A DNA stretch of 64,000 nt from an uncultured Oscillospiraceae bacterium (GTDB lineage: Bacteria > Bacillota > Clostridia > Oscillospirales > Oscillospiraceae): positions 186,001 through 250,000 of the forward strand of contig CALWVS010000001.1 of NCBI GenBank assembly GCA_944385095.1, read 5' to 3'. The notes under the pieces were generated by a model. That model saw only the letters and a list, made by a program, of their open reading frames with translations. It made no database searches and was not told the DNA's origin. The translations under genes and the position numbers were made by a program. How positions within the stretch are numbered: the first letter of the stretch is position 1; every line of letters begins with the position of its first letter. Shown piece after piece: positions 17,977 to 27,348 of this stretch.

Positions 17977-18626
17977 TCAATGTAAACGGAGACCAAGTTC
18001 AGACACTTCAAATTCTTTTTATTACCACAATGTTGGCGTTACTACCTTCTATTGTGGTTATGATGACTTCGTTTACTCGATATGTAATGTCGTTCTCGTT
18101 TTTGCGTGCCGCTATGGGCTTACAGCAAAATCCACCCAATATGGTGTTGGTGGGGATGGCACTTTTTTTGACCTTTTTTACCATGTCACCAGTGATTGGG
18201 CAGATTCAGGAGCAGGCATATGAGCCATATCTAGCAGAGGAAATCACCCAAGAGGAGTTTTTTGAAATTGCACAGGAACCACTCAAAAACTTTATGTTGG
18301 ATCAGGTGGAGGAGAGCTCTATCAAGCTGTTTTGTGATTTGTCTGGTCAGGAGATGCCGCAAAATCGGGAAGAAGCACAGCAGCTTCCTATGAGCACCAT
18401 TGTTCCTGCGTTTATAACCAGTGAATTGAAACATGCATTTATCATTGGATTCTATTTATACATTCCCTTTGTCTTGATTGATGCAGTGGTAGCCTGTACC
18501 TTGATGGCAATGGGTATGATGATGCTTCCACCAGCTATGATTTCAATGCCTTTTAAACTGCTTCTGTTTATCTCTCTGGATGGATGGCAGTTGTTGTTCT
18601 CCACTCTGGTCAAAGGATTCCAATAA
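17964..18626 (+). CDS. fliP: Flagellar export gate protein FliP
   Basis: FliP forms the core of the type III export channel. The 220-residue protein has four hydrophobic segments and the signature blocks TSFTRYVMSFSFLRAAMGLQ and IPFVLIDAVVACTLMAMGMMMLPP. Translation appears to start at GTG 17964 inside the fliO end, preceded by AGGGG. No clear cleavable signal peptide is seen, whereas many FliP proteins have one. Confidence 0.94.
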   Translation: MDALINVNGDQVQTLQILFITTMLALLPSIVVMMTSFTRYVMSFSFLRAAMGLQQNPPNMVLVGMALFLTFFTMSPVIGQIQEQAYEPYLAEEITQEEFFEIAQEPLKNFMLDQVEESSIKLFCDLSGQEMPQNREEAQQLPMSTIVPAFITSELKHAFIIGFYLYIPFVLIDAVVACTLMAMGMMMLPPAMISMPFKLLLFISLDGWQLLFSTLVKGFQ

Positions 18627-18644
18627 TGATGAGGGGGAGAGCAT

Positions 18645-18899
18645 ATGAGTTCTGATGTGGTAGATATTATGCGAGAGGGGCTGGGTGTGGCTTTACGACT
18701 TACTGTGCCACTGTTGGTGCCCAGTATGATTGTTGGTATTCTCATTGCAATTTTTCAGGCAGTGACACAGATTCATGAGCAGTCCTTAGCATTTATCTTA
18801 AAAATGTTGGTATCTATTTTAGTCTTGCTACTAGCAGGGCATTGGATGCTGGAAATTCTAATGGATTTTACAAAATATCTGTTTACATTGATGATGTAG
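18645..18899 (+). CDS. fliQ: Flagellar export gate protein FliQ
   Basis: An 84-residue protein with two membrane segments, matching FliQ, which wraps the FliP/FliR channel. The family landmark VPSMIVGILIAIFQAVTQIH is present. It lies between fliP and fliR with short spacers, each gene having its own ribosome site. Confidence 0.93.
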   Translation: MSSDVVDIMREGLGVALRLTVPLLVPSMIVGILIAIFQAVTQIHEQSLAFILKMLVSILVLLLAGHWMLEILMDFTKYLFTLMM

Positions 18900-18911
18900 G
18901 GAAACAGGATT

Positions 18912-19682
18912 ATGTTTGACTGGACAGAACTTTTTTATTTTGAGCTGATCGTCATGCGAACCAGCGGTTTTGTATTGGGTAGCCCATTTATGGGTCGCAA
19001 TAATGTGCCAAGCTATGTAAAAGCTGGTATGATTTTGGTGTTTTCTGTTTTCCTGTTTCTAATTGGAGAACCCAATTCCGTTCAACCACCTACCATGCTT
19101 TTGGAGTTGGTACTCAAACTGATAGTGGAGTTGTTGATTGGGTTGATATTGGGTTTTGTATTGCAACTGTGTATGATGACAGTGCAATTTGCAGGTGAAA
19201 TTATTGACACACAAATGGGATTGACCATGTCCCAAATTTATGATGCGAGCAGTCAAATTAACATGACTGTAACAGGCTCTTTGCTGAACCTATTGTTTGT
19301 TTTGAACTTCTTTCTGGAAAATGGTCATTATACACTTCTTCGGATTTTTCTGGCATCAGAACAAGTGATTGCCTATGGTTCTGCACAGATCAGTGCAGAG
19401 ATAACAGCCTATATTGTGGAAATTTTCCTATCCTGTCTTGTTGTAGCAGTCAAGCTGGCCATGCCAATTCTGGCAGCAGAGCTGATGGGTGAGATTGGTA
19501 TGGGTATTCTCTTAAAGGCAATTCCACAAATCAATGCATTTGTGATTAACATTGAATTGAAGATCATTATAGGTATGATATTGCTATTTGTTTTTTTGGT
19601 ACCAATGAATGAATTGATTTTAGAAATTGAGGCAGATATGCTTCAAACAGTCAGACAGGGGTTACTACAATTTGGTAGTTAA
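18912..19682 (+). CDS. fliR: Flagellar export gate protein FliR
   Basis: FliR completes the FliP-FliQ-FliR export channel. The 256-residue product is strongly hydrophobic with about six membrane segments and conserved blocks such as ELIVMRTSGFVLGSPFMG and FAGEIIDTQMGLTMSQIYD. Standard length and order. Confidence 0.94.
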   Translation: MFDWTELFYFELIVMRTSGFVLGSPFMGRNNVPSYVKAGMILVFSVFLFLIGEPNSVQPPTMLLELVLKLIVELLIGLILGFVLQLCMMTVQFAGEIIDTQMGLTMSQIYDASSQINMTVTGSLLNLLFVLNFFLENGHYTLLRIFLASEQVIAYGSAQISAEITAYIVEIFLSCLVVAVKLAMPILAAELMGEIGMGILLKAIPQINAFVINIELKIIIGMILLFVFLVPMNELILEIEADMLQTVRQGLLQFGS

Positions 19683-19716
19683 GAGGTGGTTCTTCGGCAA
19701 AGAGAGGTGATGGAGT

Positions 19717-20778
19717 TTGGCAGAGGGCGAAAAAACAGAACAAGCGACGCCGAAAAAGCGACGGGATGAACGAAAGAAAGGTAACATTTTCTTTAGTAAT
19801 GATGCTGTTTCAGTGGTCGTTATGTTGGTTGGCTTTTTTGTGTTGAATCTATGTTCCCTATGGATTGTAGAAACAACCTATGGATTTTTAAAATACTGTA
19901 TGGAATTGGCTCAGGCTCCTTTACAAAGTGCCTCCGGAATCAATGAGGGATTGTTTGTAGAGTTTTTGTTTGCATTTGGAAAAGCTGCCCTACCTGTGAT
20001 GGCTGCTGTCACACTTGCAGGGATTGCAGCAACGTTTGCCCAAACACAGATGCTAGTCACTGGAGAATCTTTGAAACCGAAATTTAATCGGTTAAATCCA
20101 TTACAGGGTTTTAAAAATTTGTTTTCTGCCAGAAGTTTGGTGGATGCACTGAAGAACCTCTTTAAGATATCGATCCTCTTGATTCTAATTTTTCAATATG
20201 TCAAGAACTTGGTGGATATTTTTCTGAAATATCTGCATACAGATTTAACAGCGGCTTGTGCACATCTGTTTGAAAACTGTTTCATGCTCTCTATGCAAAT
20301 CGGGGTTGCATTTACTGTGTTAGCTGGATTTGATATATTTTATCAATGGTGGCAGTACGAAAAAAACTTGAGAATGACAAAAGAGGAAATCAAGGAAGAA
20401 TATAAGCAGATGGAAGGTGATCCCAAAGTCAAAGGAAAAATCAAAGAATTACAGAGGAAAATGGCACAATCCCGCATGATGCAACAGGTACCTCAGGCAG
20501 ATGTGGTAGTGAGAAACCCAACTCACTTTGCTGTAGCGTTGAGATACAGACCAGAAATTGACAGTGCCCCAGTGGTGCTGGCAAAGGGACAGGATGAGTT
20601 AGCATTGCGGATTGTCCGTGTGGCAGAAGAAAATAAGATAACAGTGGTGGAAAATGTGCCTTTGGCAAGGGCACTCTATGCAACCACAGAGTTGAATCAA
20701 GAAATTCCACCTGAATTATATAATGCTGTGGCAGAAGTTATGGTATACTTGTATAAAATCAATCAAACTCAAAGATGA
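19717..20778 (+). CDS. flhB: Flagellar export switch protein FlhB
   Basis: FlhB controls the change from rod/hook to filament export. The 353-residue protein has the N-terminal EKTEQATPKKRRDERKKG signature, four membrane segments, and a cytoplasmic domain with the self-cleaving NPTH motif (VVVRNPTHFAVALRY). The start is TTG 19717, placed so that the family N-terminus MAEGEKTEQATPKK is complete; AGGTGATGG precedes it. Confidence 0.95.
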   Translation: MAEGEKTEQATPKKRRDERKKGNIFFSNDAVSVVVMLVGFFVLNLCSLWIVETTYGFLKYCMELAQAPLQSASGINEGLFVEFLFAFGKAALPVMAAVTLAGIAATFAQTQMLVTGESLKPKFNRLNPLQGFKNLFSARSLVDALKNLFKISILLILIFQYVKNLVDIFLKYLHTDLTAACAHLFENCFMLSMQIGVAFTVLAGFDIFYQWWQYEKNLRMTKEEIKEEYKQMEGDPKVKGKIKELQRKMAQSRMMQQVPQADVVVRNPTHFAVALRYRPEIDSAPVVLAKGQDELALRIVRVAEENKITVVENVPLARALYATTELNQEIPPELYNAVAEVMVYLYKINQTQR

Positions 20779-20807
20779 GGGTAAGAAAGTAGGAAACAAG
20801 AGACATT

Positions 20808-22892
20808 ATGAGACGTATATTAGACTTTATCATACCGTTGCTTGTAGTGGTTATCGTGCTGTTTCTGGTACTTCCACTGCCCTCGCAAATGTTGGATGTT
20901 TTGATTATCATCAATATTGCAATTTCCACTATGATTCTGATGATTACCATGAGCATTGGGGAAGCGTTGGAGTTTTCCATTTTCCCATCCCTGCTTCTGG
21001 TTACAACTTTGTTCCGTTTGGGATTGAATGTATCCTCTACACGCCTGATTCTCTCTGAGGGTGGCGATGCAGGTGTGGTGATTAAGGCATTTGGTACCTT
21101 GATTACCCGTGGTAACATTGTGATTGGTATTCTGATCTTTTTGATTATTGTTTTAATCCAATTTATTGTTATTACAAAAGGTGCAGAACGTGTTTCTGAG
21201 GTGGCAGCCAGATTTACATTGGATGCTATGCCAGGAAAACAGATGGCCATTGATGCCGATTTGAGTTCTGGTCTGATTACTGAGGCAGATGCCCGTGTAA
21301 GACGACAGAAGATTCAAAAGGAAGCCGATTTTTATGGTGCTATGGACGGTGCCACAAAGATTGTAAAAGGCGATGCAGTGATGTCATTGATTATTACTGC
21401 GATCAATTTTATTGCAGGTCTTATCATTGGTATTGTTCAGGGTGGCAATGACTTGGGTACTGTGGTCAGTATTTATTCTATTGCGACCATTGGTGATGGT
21501 CTGGTTTCACAGCTTCCCTCTTTGATGATTTCAACAGCCACTGGTATGATTGTAACTCGTTCTGTTTCTGATGGCACTCTGAATACAGACGTTATTGGTC
21601 AGTTTCGGGCACAGCCCAGGGCAATTATTGCAACCGGTGTGATTTTGCTGCTGTTGGCGGTGTTCCCAGGTACACCTACCATTCCACTTTTGTTGGTTGG
21701 TTCTGCTTTGACCATAGGTGGATATTGGTGCGAGAAGAAACTAGGGGAAGAGAAACATCAGGAAAAGATACAAGAACAACAGGAACAGCAGCCCCAACCT
21801 GAAATTCAGGCAGCCAGTGAAACTGATTTTTATAAAGATATCAATAATGTGTATTCACTCCTATCGGTTGAGCCAATCGAAATGGAGTTTGGATATAGCT
21901 TGATTCCACTTGTGGATGAGTCCAGTGGTGGAAAATTGATCAGCAGAATTGTTATTTTCCGAAGACAGTATGCACAGGATATGGGTGTTGTGATTCCATC
22001 CATCCGATTGCATGATGGAGCCTCTCTTGGAACCAATGAGTATGTGATTAAAATTCGTGGTGAGGAAGTGGCCAGAGGAGAGATTTTGGTGGATTATTAC
22101 TTGGCTTTGGAGCCATCTAATCCGACGGGGGAGATTGATGGAATTGAAACCATTGAGCCTGCCTACGGAATTCCCTCCAGATGGATTTTGCCAGAAAATA
22201 AGGAAATGGCAGAAATCTATGGATATACGGTGATTGCACCATTGACAGTTATGCTCACACACCTGACAGAGGTGATAAAGAAACACACACATGAGCTGCT
22301 AACACGTTCTGAAACTGCTCAACTGGTGGAGCATATTAAACAGACAGAGCCCGACCTTGTGGAGGACGCCATTAAGGTGATTAGTTATGCAAAACTGGAA
22401 AAGATTTTGAAGAATTTGTTGAAAGAGGGCATTCCAATTAAGGATTTGGCAATTATTCTGGAGGCGATTGTGGATGCCAGTGCAACAATGCAGGATTTGG
22501 ATCTGATTACAGAACAGGTGAGAGCAGCCCTCAGCCGTACCATCACCCGTCGTTTCTGTGAAAATGGTCAGTTGAGAGTGGTTACATTGGATGCGGAAAT
22601 AGAAAAGAAGGTGTTGGGAGCTTTAACAAAGAACGAACACGGTGTATACTTGGCATTGAATCCAGATATTATGCAACAAATTATTGCACAGCTGGGTGAA
22701 ATGAGAAAGAAGTTCAATGACCTTTCCCAAACGCCGATTGTATTGACAAGTCAGATTATTCGGGTCTATTTAAGCCGTATGATTGCCCAATTTTATCCTG
22801 ATGTGTATGTTCTGTCCTTTAATGAAATTACGAGCAATGTTCAGATACAGGCCATAGGAAATATTGTGATGCAACAGGACAAGCCCAGTTAA
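20808..22892 (+). CDS. flhA: Flagellar export gate protein FlhA
   Basis: FlhA is the large membrane component of the export gate that docks substrates and chaperones. The 694-residue protein has about eight N-terminal membrane segments including the FHIPEP-family block EFSIFPSLLLVTTLFRLGLN, then a linker (Gln/Glu-rich around residues 310-335) and a soluble four-subdomain C-terminal half with VIPSIRLHDGASLGTNEYVI. flhF and flhG, the normal next genes in Firmicutes, are absent: the sigma factor starts 16 bases after the stop. Confidence 0.95.
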   Translation: MRRILDFIIPLLVVVIVLFLVLPLPSQMLDVLIIINIAISTMILMITMSIGEALEFSIFPSLLLVTTLFRLGLNVSSTRLILSEGGDAGVVIKAFGTLITRGNIVIGILIFLIIVLIQFIVITKGAERVSEVAARFTLDAMPGKQMAIDADLSSGLITEADARVRRQKIQKEADFYGAMDGATKIVKGDAVMSLIITAINFIAGLIIGIVQGGNDLGTVVSIYSIATIGDGLVSQLPSLMISTATGMIVTRSVSDGTLNTDVIGQFRAQPRAIIATGVILLLLAVFPGTPTIPLLLVGSALTIGGYWCEKKLGEEKHQEKIQEQQEQQPQPEIQAASETDFYKDINNVYSLLSVEPIEMEFGYSLIPLVDESSGGKLISRIVIFRRQYAQDMGVVIPSIRLHDGASLGTNEYVIKIRGEEVARGEILVDYYLALEPSNPTGEIDGIETIEPAYGIPSRWILPENKEMAEIYGYTVIAPLTVMLTHLTEVIKKHTHELLTRSETAQLVEHIKQTEPDLVEDAIKVISYAKLEKILKNLLKEGIPIKDLAIILEAIVDASATMQDLDLITEQVRAALSRTITRRFCENGQLRVVTLDAEIEKKVLGALTKNEHGVYLALNPDIMQQIIAQLGEMRKKFNDLSQTPIVLTSQIIRVYLSRMIAQFYPDVYVLSFNEITSNVQIQAIGNIVMQQDKPS

Positions 22893-22907
22893 AAAGGTTG
22901 GGAGTGT

Positions 22908-23741
22908 ATGAAACAAACGGGAAAGACAGCCGATTGGAAAACAGGCGGTAGTATGCAAGAGGAGCTGGGACTTCGCCCTGAGTTTTCAGAAATGGATATA
23001 CAGGGCTTGTTGTTAGAATATCAAAAAAACCATAATCTTGATATCAAATGGGAATTGGTACTGCGTATGATAGGTATGGTGCGGACCATTGCCATGCAGG
23101 TATGGGGTACTTATAATAGTTTTGCCCAGTTGGACGATATTATTAGTGAGGGGATACTGGTTTTACTGAATGCAATTGATAAATTTGACCCTAGCAAAGA
23201 GGTCAAGTTTGAAACCTATGTCTCCAAACGGTTGCGTGGTATGGTTGTTGATTTGGCCCGCAGTCAAGATTGGTTGCCTAGACAAGTACGTCAAAAAGCC
23301 ATTCGGCTGAATCGAACCACAGAGGAGCTATCCATTGCACTAGGGCGATCGCCTACCAGTCAAGAAATGGCTGATTATATGGGAATCTCCTTAGAGGAAT
23401 ATGGAACACTGCTCTCTGATACAGCAGTATCGGGATTGATTTCTTTTGAGGCACTTCTGGATTCTTGTAGCCGCGTTTCCAATGGATTGACAACCAGTGA
23501 GAAAACGGACGAGAGACCTGAAGAATTATATGAAGAGCAGGAACTGCATCAGGTTTTAAAAGATGGAATCAGTGCATTGAGGGACAAGGAAAAACTGGTA
23601 TTATCTCTCTATTACGAGAAAGAATTGAGTATGAAAGAAATTGCACAAGTTTTGAATGTGAGTGCGCCACGGGTATCTCAAATTCATAGCCGTGCTATTC
23701 AAAATTTAAGACAGCACATGAAACAGTATATACAGGGTTAA
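22908..23741 (+). CDS. Flagellar RNA polymerase sigma factor (sigma-28, FliA/SigD/WhiG family)
   Basis: Sigma factor of 277 residues that would transcribe late flagellar and chemotaxis genes. Region 2 (YNSFAQLDDIISEGILVLLN ... YVSKRLRGMVVDLARSQDWLPR), region 3 (LGRSPTSQEMADYMGISLEE) and region 4 (LYYEKELSMKEIAQVLNVSAP) are all present, with the sigma-28-typical DLARSQDWLPR replacing the DxLR sequence of others. ATG 22953 is an alternative shorter start. Being inside the early operon, it gives ordered expression; its anti-sigma FlgM is not in the window. Confidence 0.93.
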   Translation: MKQTGKTADWKTGGSMQEELGLRPEFSEMDIQGLLLEYQKNHNLDIKWELVLRMIGMVRTIAMQVWGTYNSFAQLDDIISEGILVLLNAIDKFDPSKEVKFETYVSKRLRGMVVDLARSQDWLPRQVRQKAIRLNRTTEELSIALGRSPTSQEMADYMGISLEEYGTLLSDTAVSGLISFEALLDSCSRVSNGLTTSEKTDERPEELYEEQELHQVLKDGISALRDKEKLVLSLYYEKELSMKEIAQVLNVSAPRVSQIHSRAIQNLRQHMKQYIQG

Positions 23742-23767
23742 TTCTTAGGAAAGGCAGAGAAAGGCAA

Positions 23768-24523
23768 ATGACCAGAGGGTTTTATAATTTGACATCGGGT
23801 ATGCTTTCACAGACGCGCAGACTGGATGTAGTAGCCAACAATATGACCAATGTGTCCACATCTGGCTATAAATCCGAAACGTATACAGACAGTACCTTTG
23901 GTGAGGTCCTGTTGAGTCGAGTTGGCAGTACAGACAAGGATAATCCACAGCCGGTCGGTGAAGTGAGTTCCATGTTGGCACCCAGTGAGTTTTATATCAA
24001 TCATGAAATGGGTGGTATGGAAGAGACAGGTTTAACCTTGGATTTTGCCATTAACGGGGATGGTTACTTTGCCATTCAGAGAGAAGATGGTACCATTGAG
24101 TACACAAAAGCAGGTAATTTTACCCTAGATGCAGAGGGCTATCTCTGGCTTCCAGCCCAAGGACGAGTTTTGGATCGGGAGGGACAACCCATCCAATTGA
24201 CCACAGATCAGATTCGTGCTGACCAATTTGGAAGAATTACCACAGAAGCTGGTGTGGAAATGGGGCAAATTGGTGTCTATAACTTTGCAGATCAAGAGCA
24301 GTTGGTGAAGGCAGAAAGTGGTCTGTTTCTGCCAAATGGTCAACAGGCAAATCTGGTGGATACCCCCATTCTATGGGGATGGGTGGAAGACTCCAATGTT
24401 GATATGATTCAAGAAATGAGTAACATGCTGACAGCTCAAAGAGTATTGCAAAGTGGGGCTCAAGTTTTAAAGCTGTATGATGCTCTACTGACAAAGACAA
24501 CCACAGATGTGGCAAGACTGTGA
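23768..24523 (+). CDS. flgF: Flagellar basal-body rod protein FlgF/FlhO-like
   Basis: A rod protein of 251 residues in the FlgF/FlgG family. N-terminal NLTSGMLSQTRRLDVVANNM followed by TNVSTSGYK and C-terminal VDMIQEMSNMLTAQRVLQSG are the family ends; the middle contains FAINGDGYFAIQREDGTIEYTKAGNF. Of the two adjacent paralogues, this first one corresponds to FlgF (B. subtilis FlhO). The distinction from FlgG is based on order, so the symbol is moderately sure. Confidence 0.85.
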   Translation: MTRGFYNLTSGMLSQTRRLDVVANNMTNVSTSGYKSETYTDSTFGEVLLSRVGSTDKDNPQPVGEVSSMLAPSEFYINHEMGGMEETGLTLDFAINGDGYFAIQREDGTIEYTKAGNFTLDAEGYLWLPAQGRVLDREGQPIQLTTDQIRADQFGRITTEAGVEMGQIGVYNFADQEQLVKAESGLFLPNGQQANLVDTPILWGWVEDSNVDMIQEMSNMLTAQRVLQSGAQVLKLYDALLTKTTTDVARL

Positions 24524-24541
24524 GATTGAGAGGCGATAAGG

Positions 24542-25273
24542 ATGATACAGGCCTTTTATAATGGAGTGGTTGGTGCCCAGCAACAGATGTTGCGTATGAA
24601 TGTGCAGGCCAATAATATGGCAAACATCAATACAGGGGGATTTAAGGCACAACAGACTTCCTTTCAAACATTATTGTACCGAGATGTGACTGGAATTGAT
24701 GGGGCACAGTTGCCAAAAGGAAGTGGTACATTGGTGGTAGCGACCACTGTAGATTATTCACACTCCTCTGTAGAAGCAACTGGACGAAAGCAGGACTATT
24801 CTATTTTAGGAGATGGCTTCTTTGCATTGTACGAGCCAGCCACACAACAAGTTTCACTGACCAGAGATGGTGCCTTTACAGTTTCTCAATTTTTAGAAAT
24901 GGATGAAGATGAGGAGCCAATCACTGTCTATTATCTGACAGATGGAGAAGGACGTCAGGTTTTGGGACAGGATGGATATCCAATTCAGGTGACTGATCCT
25001 GAAGCAGAACAGCCAGTGGGAATTTTTGAAGTCCAGTATCAAAGTGGTCTACAGCATTTAGACAGCAGCCGATTTATTACAACAGAAAAAAGCGGAGCGA
25101 TCTATTTAAGCGACTCAAAAGCATTACAAGGTACTTTGGAGGCATCCAATGCTGATATGGCTACAGAGATGAGCAAGGTGATTGAAGCACAGCGAACCTA
25201 TAGCTACGCCTTGAAAATGGTAACAACTGCGGATGAAGTAGAAACTACCATAAATAATTTGACAAATGGATAG
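24542..25273 (+). CDS. flgG: Flagellar basal-body rod protein FlgG/FlhP-like
   Basis: Distal-rod family protein of 243 residues, paralogue of the preceding gene. N-terminal MIQAFYNGVVGAQQQMLRMN with NANNMANINTGGFKAQQTSF-type motif and C-terminal NADMATEMSKVIEAQRTYSY are visible. The central region has YSILGDGFFALYEPATQQV. Either this or the preceding gene could be the true distal rod; both probably are exported rod subunits. Confidence 0.85.
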   Translation: MIQAFYNGVVGAQQQMLRMNVQANNMANINTGGFKAQQTSFQTLLYRDVTGIDGAQLPKGSGTLVVATTVDYSHSSVEATGRKQDYSILGDGFFALYEPATQQVSLTRDGAFTVSQFLEMDEDEEPITVYYLTDGEGRQVLGQDGYPIQVTDPEAEQPVGIFEVQYQSGLQHLDSSRFITTEKSGAIYLSDSKALQGTLEASNADMATEMSKVIEAQRTYSYALKMVTTADEVETTINNLTNG

Positions 25274-25284
25274 GCGGGATAACA

Positions 25285-25905
25285 ATGAAAACATTCAATG
25301 AACTCAATATTTTGGAATTGGATACCATTCGAGAGATTGGTAGTATTGGAACAGGAAATGCTGCGACTGCATTGTCCAATATGTTGGGTTGTCAAGTTCG
25401 CATTGATGTTCCAGAGGTCCGCATTATGGAATATAATGAGGCGATTGATTGGATCGGAGGACCAGAGGCCATTACAGCCGGAGTTTTGGTCCGTATCAAT
25501 GGAGAGGTCAATGGTATTATGTTGGCAGTGCAGCAAATTGAGTTTGTCAACATGATTTTGTCCCGTATTTTGGGAAAAGAAATTACCAGCTATGATGAAC
25601 TGAAAGAGCTAGAGAGCTCTGCACTGGTAGAGGTGGGAAATATCACTATTTCAACCTTTATCAATGCTTTGTCCAGTTTAGCTGAGATTACCATGCATCT
25701 GACAGTACCAGCTTTTGCAGTAGATATGCAGGGAGCGATTTTGACAGTTCCTATGGCTGAGTTTGGTGGGCAATCGGACTATATTATGACCATTGGTTCC
25801 AACTTTATCTGTGACAATAAGGTAGTTCCCTACCGTTTACTGCTTTCACCTGACGTGCGTTCGCTCAATTTCTTGCTTAAGAAACTAGGTGTTCTGGATG
25901 AATGA
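25285..25905 (+). CDS. cheC: Chemotaxis CheY-P phosphatase CheC
   Basis: CheC removes phosphate from CheY-P and is stimulated by CheD. The 206-residue protein has two CheC active-site helices. The second is intact (E116/N119, VEVGNITISTFINAL). In the first, the catalytic Asn is replaced by Ser (EIGS, E17/S20), so one site may be weak or dead. The start of cheD lies inside the end of this gene, consistent with production of the CheC-CheD complex in step. Confidence 0.92.
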   Translation: MKTFNELNILELDTIREIGSIGTGNAATALSNMLGCQVRIDVPEVRIMEYNEAIDWIGGPEAITAGVLVRINGEVNGIMLAVQQIEFVNMILSRILGKEITSYDELKELESSALVEVGNITISTFINALSSLAEITMHLTVPAFAVDMQGAILTVPMAEFGGQSDYIMTIGSNFICDNKVVPYRLLLSPDVRSLNFLLKKLGVLDE

Positions 25906-26380
25906 TAAGATTGTTGTAGGTATTGCCGATATGAAACTAGCGCAGCGTCAGGGAATGCTCATTACCTATGCTCTTGGGTCATGTATTGGAATTTGTTTGT
26001 ACGACCCAGTGATTAAACTGGCAGGGTTGATTCATGTTATGCTTCCATTGAATATGGAGACAGGACGCAAATCACCCATGAAGTATGCAGATACAGGAAT
26101 ACGGGAGACATTACGGCAGATGGAGCAGAAAGGTGCGAGCAGGAGTCGTATTGTGGCAAAAATTGCTGGTGGAGCAAGAATGTTTGATGTACCGGGGAAT
26201 GGAAGCTTGGGAAACATAGGGCAGAGAAACATAGAAGCGGTGCATATGACATTAAGAAGGGAAAATATCAAGCTTTTGCGTGAAGATGTTGGCGGAACAG
26301 TAGCAAGGACCTTGCTGTTTGATGCATCCAGTGGACAGGCATGTATCAGAAGCTATGGAAAAGCGGAAGTCATTTTTTAA
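25898..26380 (+). CDS. cheD: Chemoreceptor glutamine deamidase CheD
   Basis: CheD deamidates glutamines on chemoreceptors and binds CheC. The 160-residue protein has the catalytic Cys29 (ALGSCIGICLYD) and His46 (GLIHVMLP), with the conserved KYADTGI and KIAGGARMF. An in-frame GTG at 25889 is possible, but ATG 25898, eight bases before the cheC stop, gives the family N-terminus. Confidence 0.93.
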   Translation: MNDKIVVGIADMKLAQRQGMLITYALGSCIGICLYDPVIKLAGLIHVMLPLNMETGRKSPMKYADTGIRETLRQMEQKGASRSRIVAKIAGGARMFDVPGNGSLGNIGQRNIEAVHMTLRRENIKLLREDVGGTVARTLLFDASSGQACIRSYGKAEVIF

Positions 26381-26412
26381 CTGAAGTGTATTTTGAATGG
26401 GGGAAATGCGAT

Positions 26413-27348
26413 ATGGATCACAATAAAAGTGAGATTCTGTTGGAAACTGGTACAAATGAAATTGAAATAATGCAGTTTACGATTGATGGTATCCTGTATG
26501 GGATCAATGTGGCAAAAGTGCGTGAGATTATGATGTCTGCACCGGTCCATACAATGCCCCATTCTCATCCAGCAGTGGAGGGTATTTTCAAGCCCAGAGA
26601 CATTGTGATTACTGTGATTGACTTACCCAAGTATTTGAGTAGACAGGATGGCGAAAAAGGGGAAAAAGACCTGTTTATTGTAACCAACTTTAACAAGATG
26701 TACATTGCATTTCGTGTTCATACTGTGGTTGGCATCAGTCGGCTTTCCTGGAGAGATATCCAAAAGCCAGATAATACAGTCTCTGGCGGTTCTGATGGTG
26801 TAGCTACAGGGATTGCACAATGCAATGGTGAACTGGTGACGATTTTGGACTTTGAGAAAATTGTGGCAGAGATTGCACCAGAAACAAGTATCCAAATGTC
26901 AGAAGTGGATGCACTGGGACCCAGAGAGAGAAACACCTGCCCCATTTGGGTGGCTGAGGATTCTATTTTGCTCAGTCAAATGATTCGCACAGCATTAACC
27001 AAAGCTGGGTATACCAATCTGCGGATGTTCCCCAACGGCGCAGAGCTTTGGGAGGCACTGATTCCTCTAAAAGATGATCCTGAAAAGAGAGAAAAAAATG
27101 TATCTTTGATTATCACAGATTTGGAGATGCCACAGATGGATGGGCATCGTTTGACAAAGCTGGTTAAGACAAATGACAAGTTGAAAGCGATTCCCATTGT
27201 CATTTTCTCGTCTCTGATTACAGAGGAAATGAGAATCAAAGGTAAAAATATTGGTGCAGATGAACAGCTGAGTAAGCCAGAAATCGGGCATCTCATTGGA
27301 ATTGTGGATCATTTACTTGGGCGCAGTGGGCAGGAGGAACATAAATGA
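26413..27348 (+). CDS. cheV: Chemotaxis coupling/response protein CheV
   Basis: CheV combines a CheW-like coupling domain with a receiver domain. In the 311-residue product residues ~15-165 match CheW (FTIDGILYGINVAKVREIM, VEGIFKPRDIVITVIDLPKY) and residues ~180-300 a receiver (AEDS pocket, IITDLEMPQMDG phosphoacceptor, IVIFSS, LSKPE). The frame extends upstream to ATG 26341 inside cheD; ATG 26413 preceded by GGGGGAAA fits the domain start. It is the only CheW-type protein in the window. Confidence 0.92.
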   Translation: MDHNKSEILLETGTNEIEIMQFTIDGILYGINVAKVREIMMSAPVHTMPHSHPAVEGIFKPRDIVITVIDLPKYLSRQDGEKGEKDLFIVTNFNKMYIAFRVHTVVGISRLSWRDIQKPDNTVSGGSDGVATGIAQCNGELVTILDFEKIVAEIAPETSIQMSEVDALGPRERNTCPIWVAEDSILLSQMIRTALTKAGYTNLRMFPNGAELWEALIPLKDDPEKREKNVSLIITDLEMPQMDGHRLTKLVKTNDKLKAIPIVIFSSLITEEMRIKGKNIGADEQLSKPEIGHLIGIVDHLLGRSGQEEHK

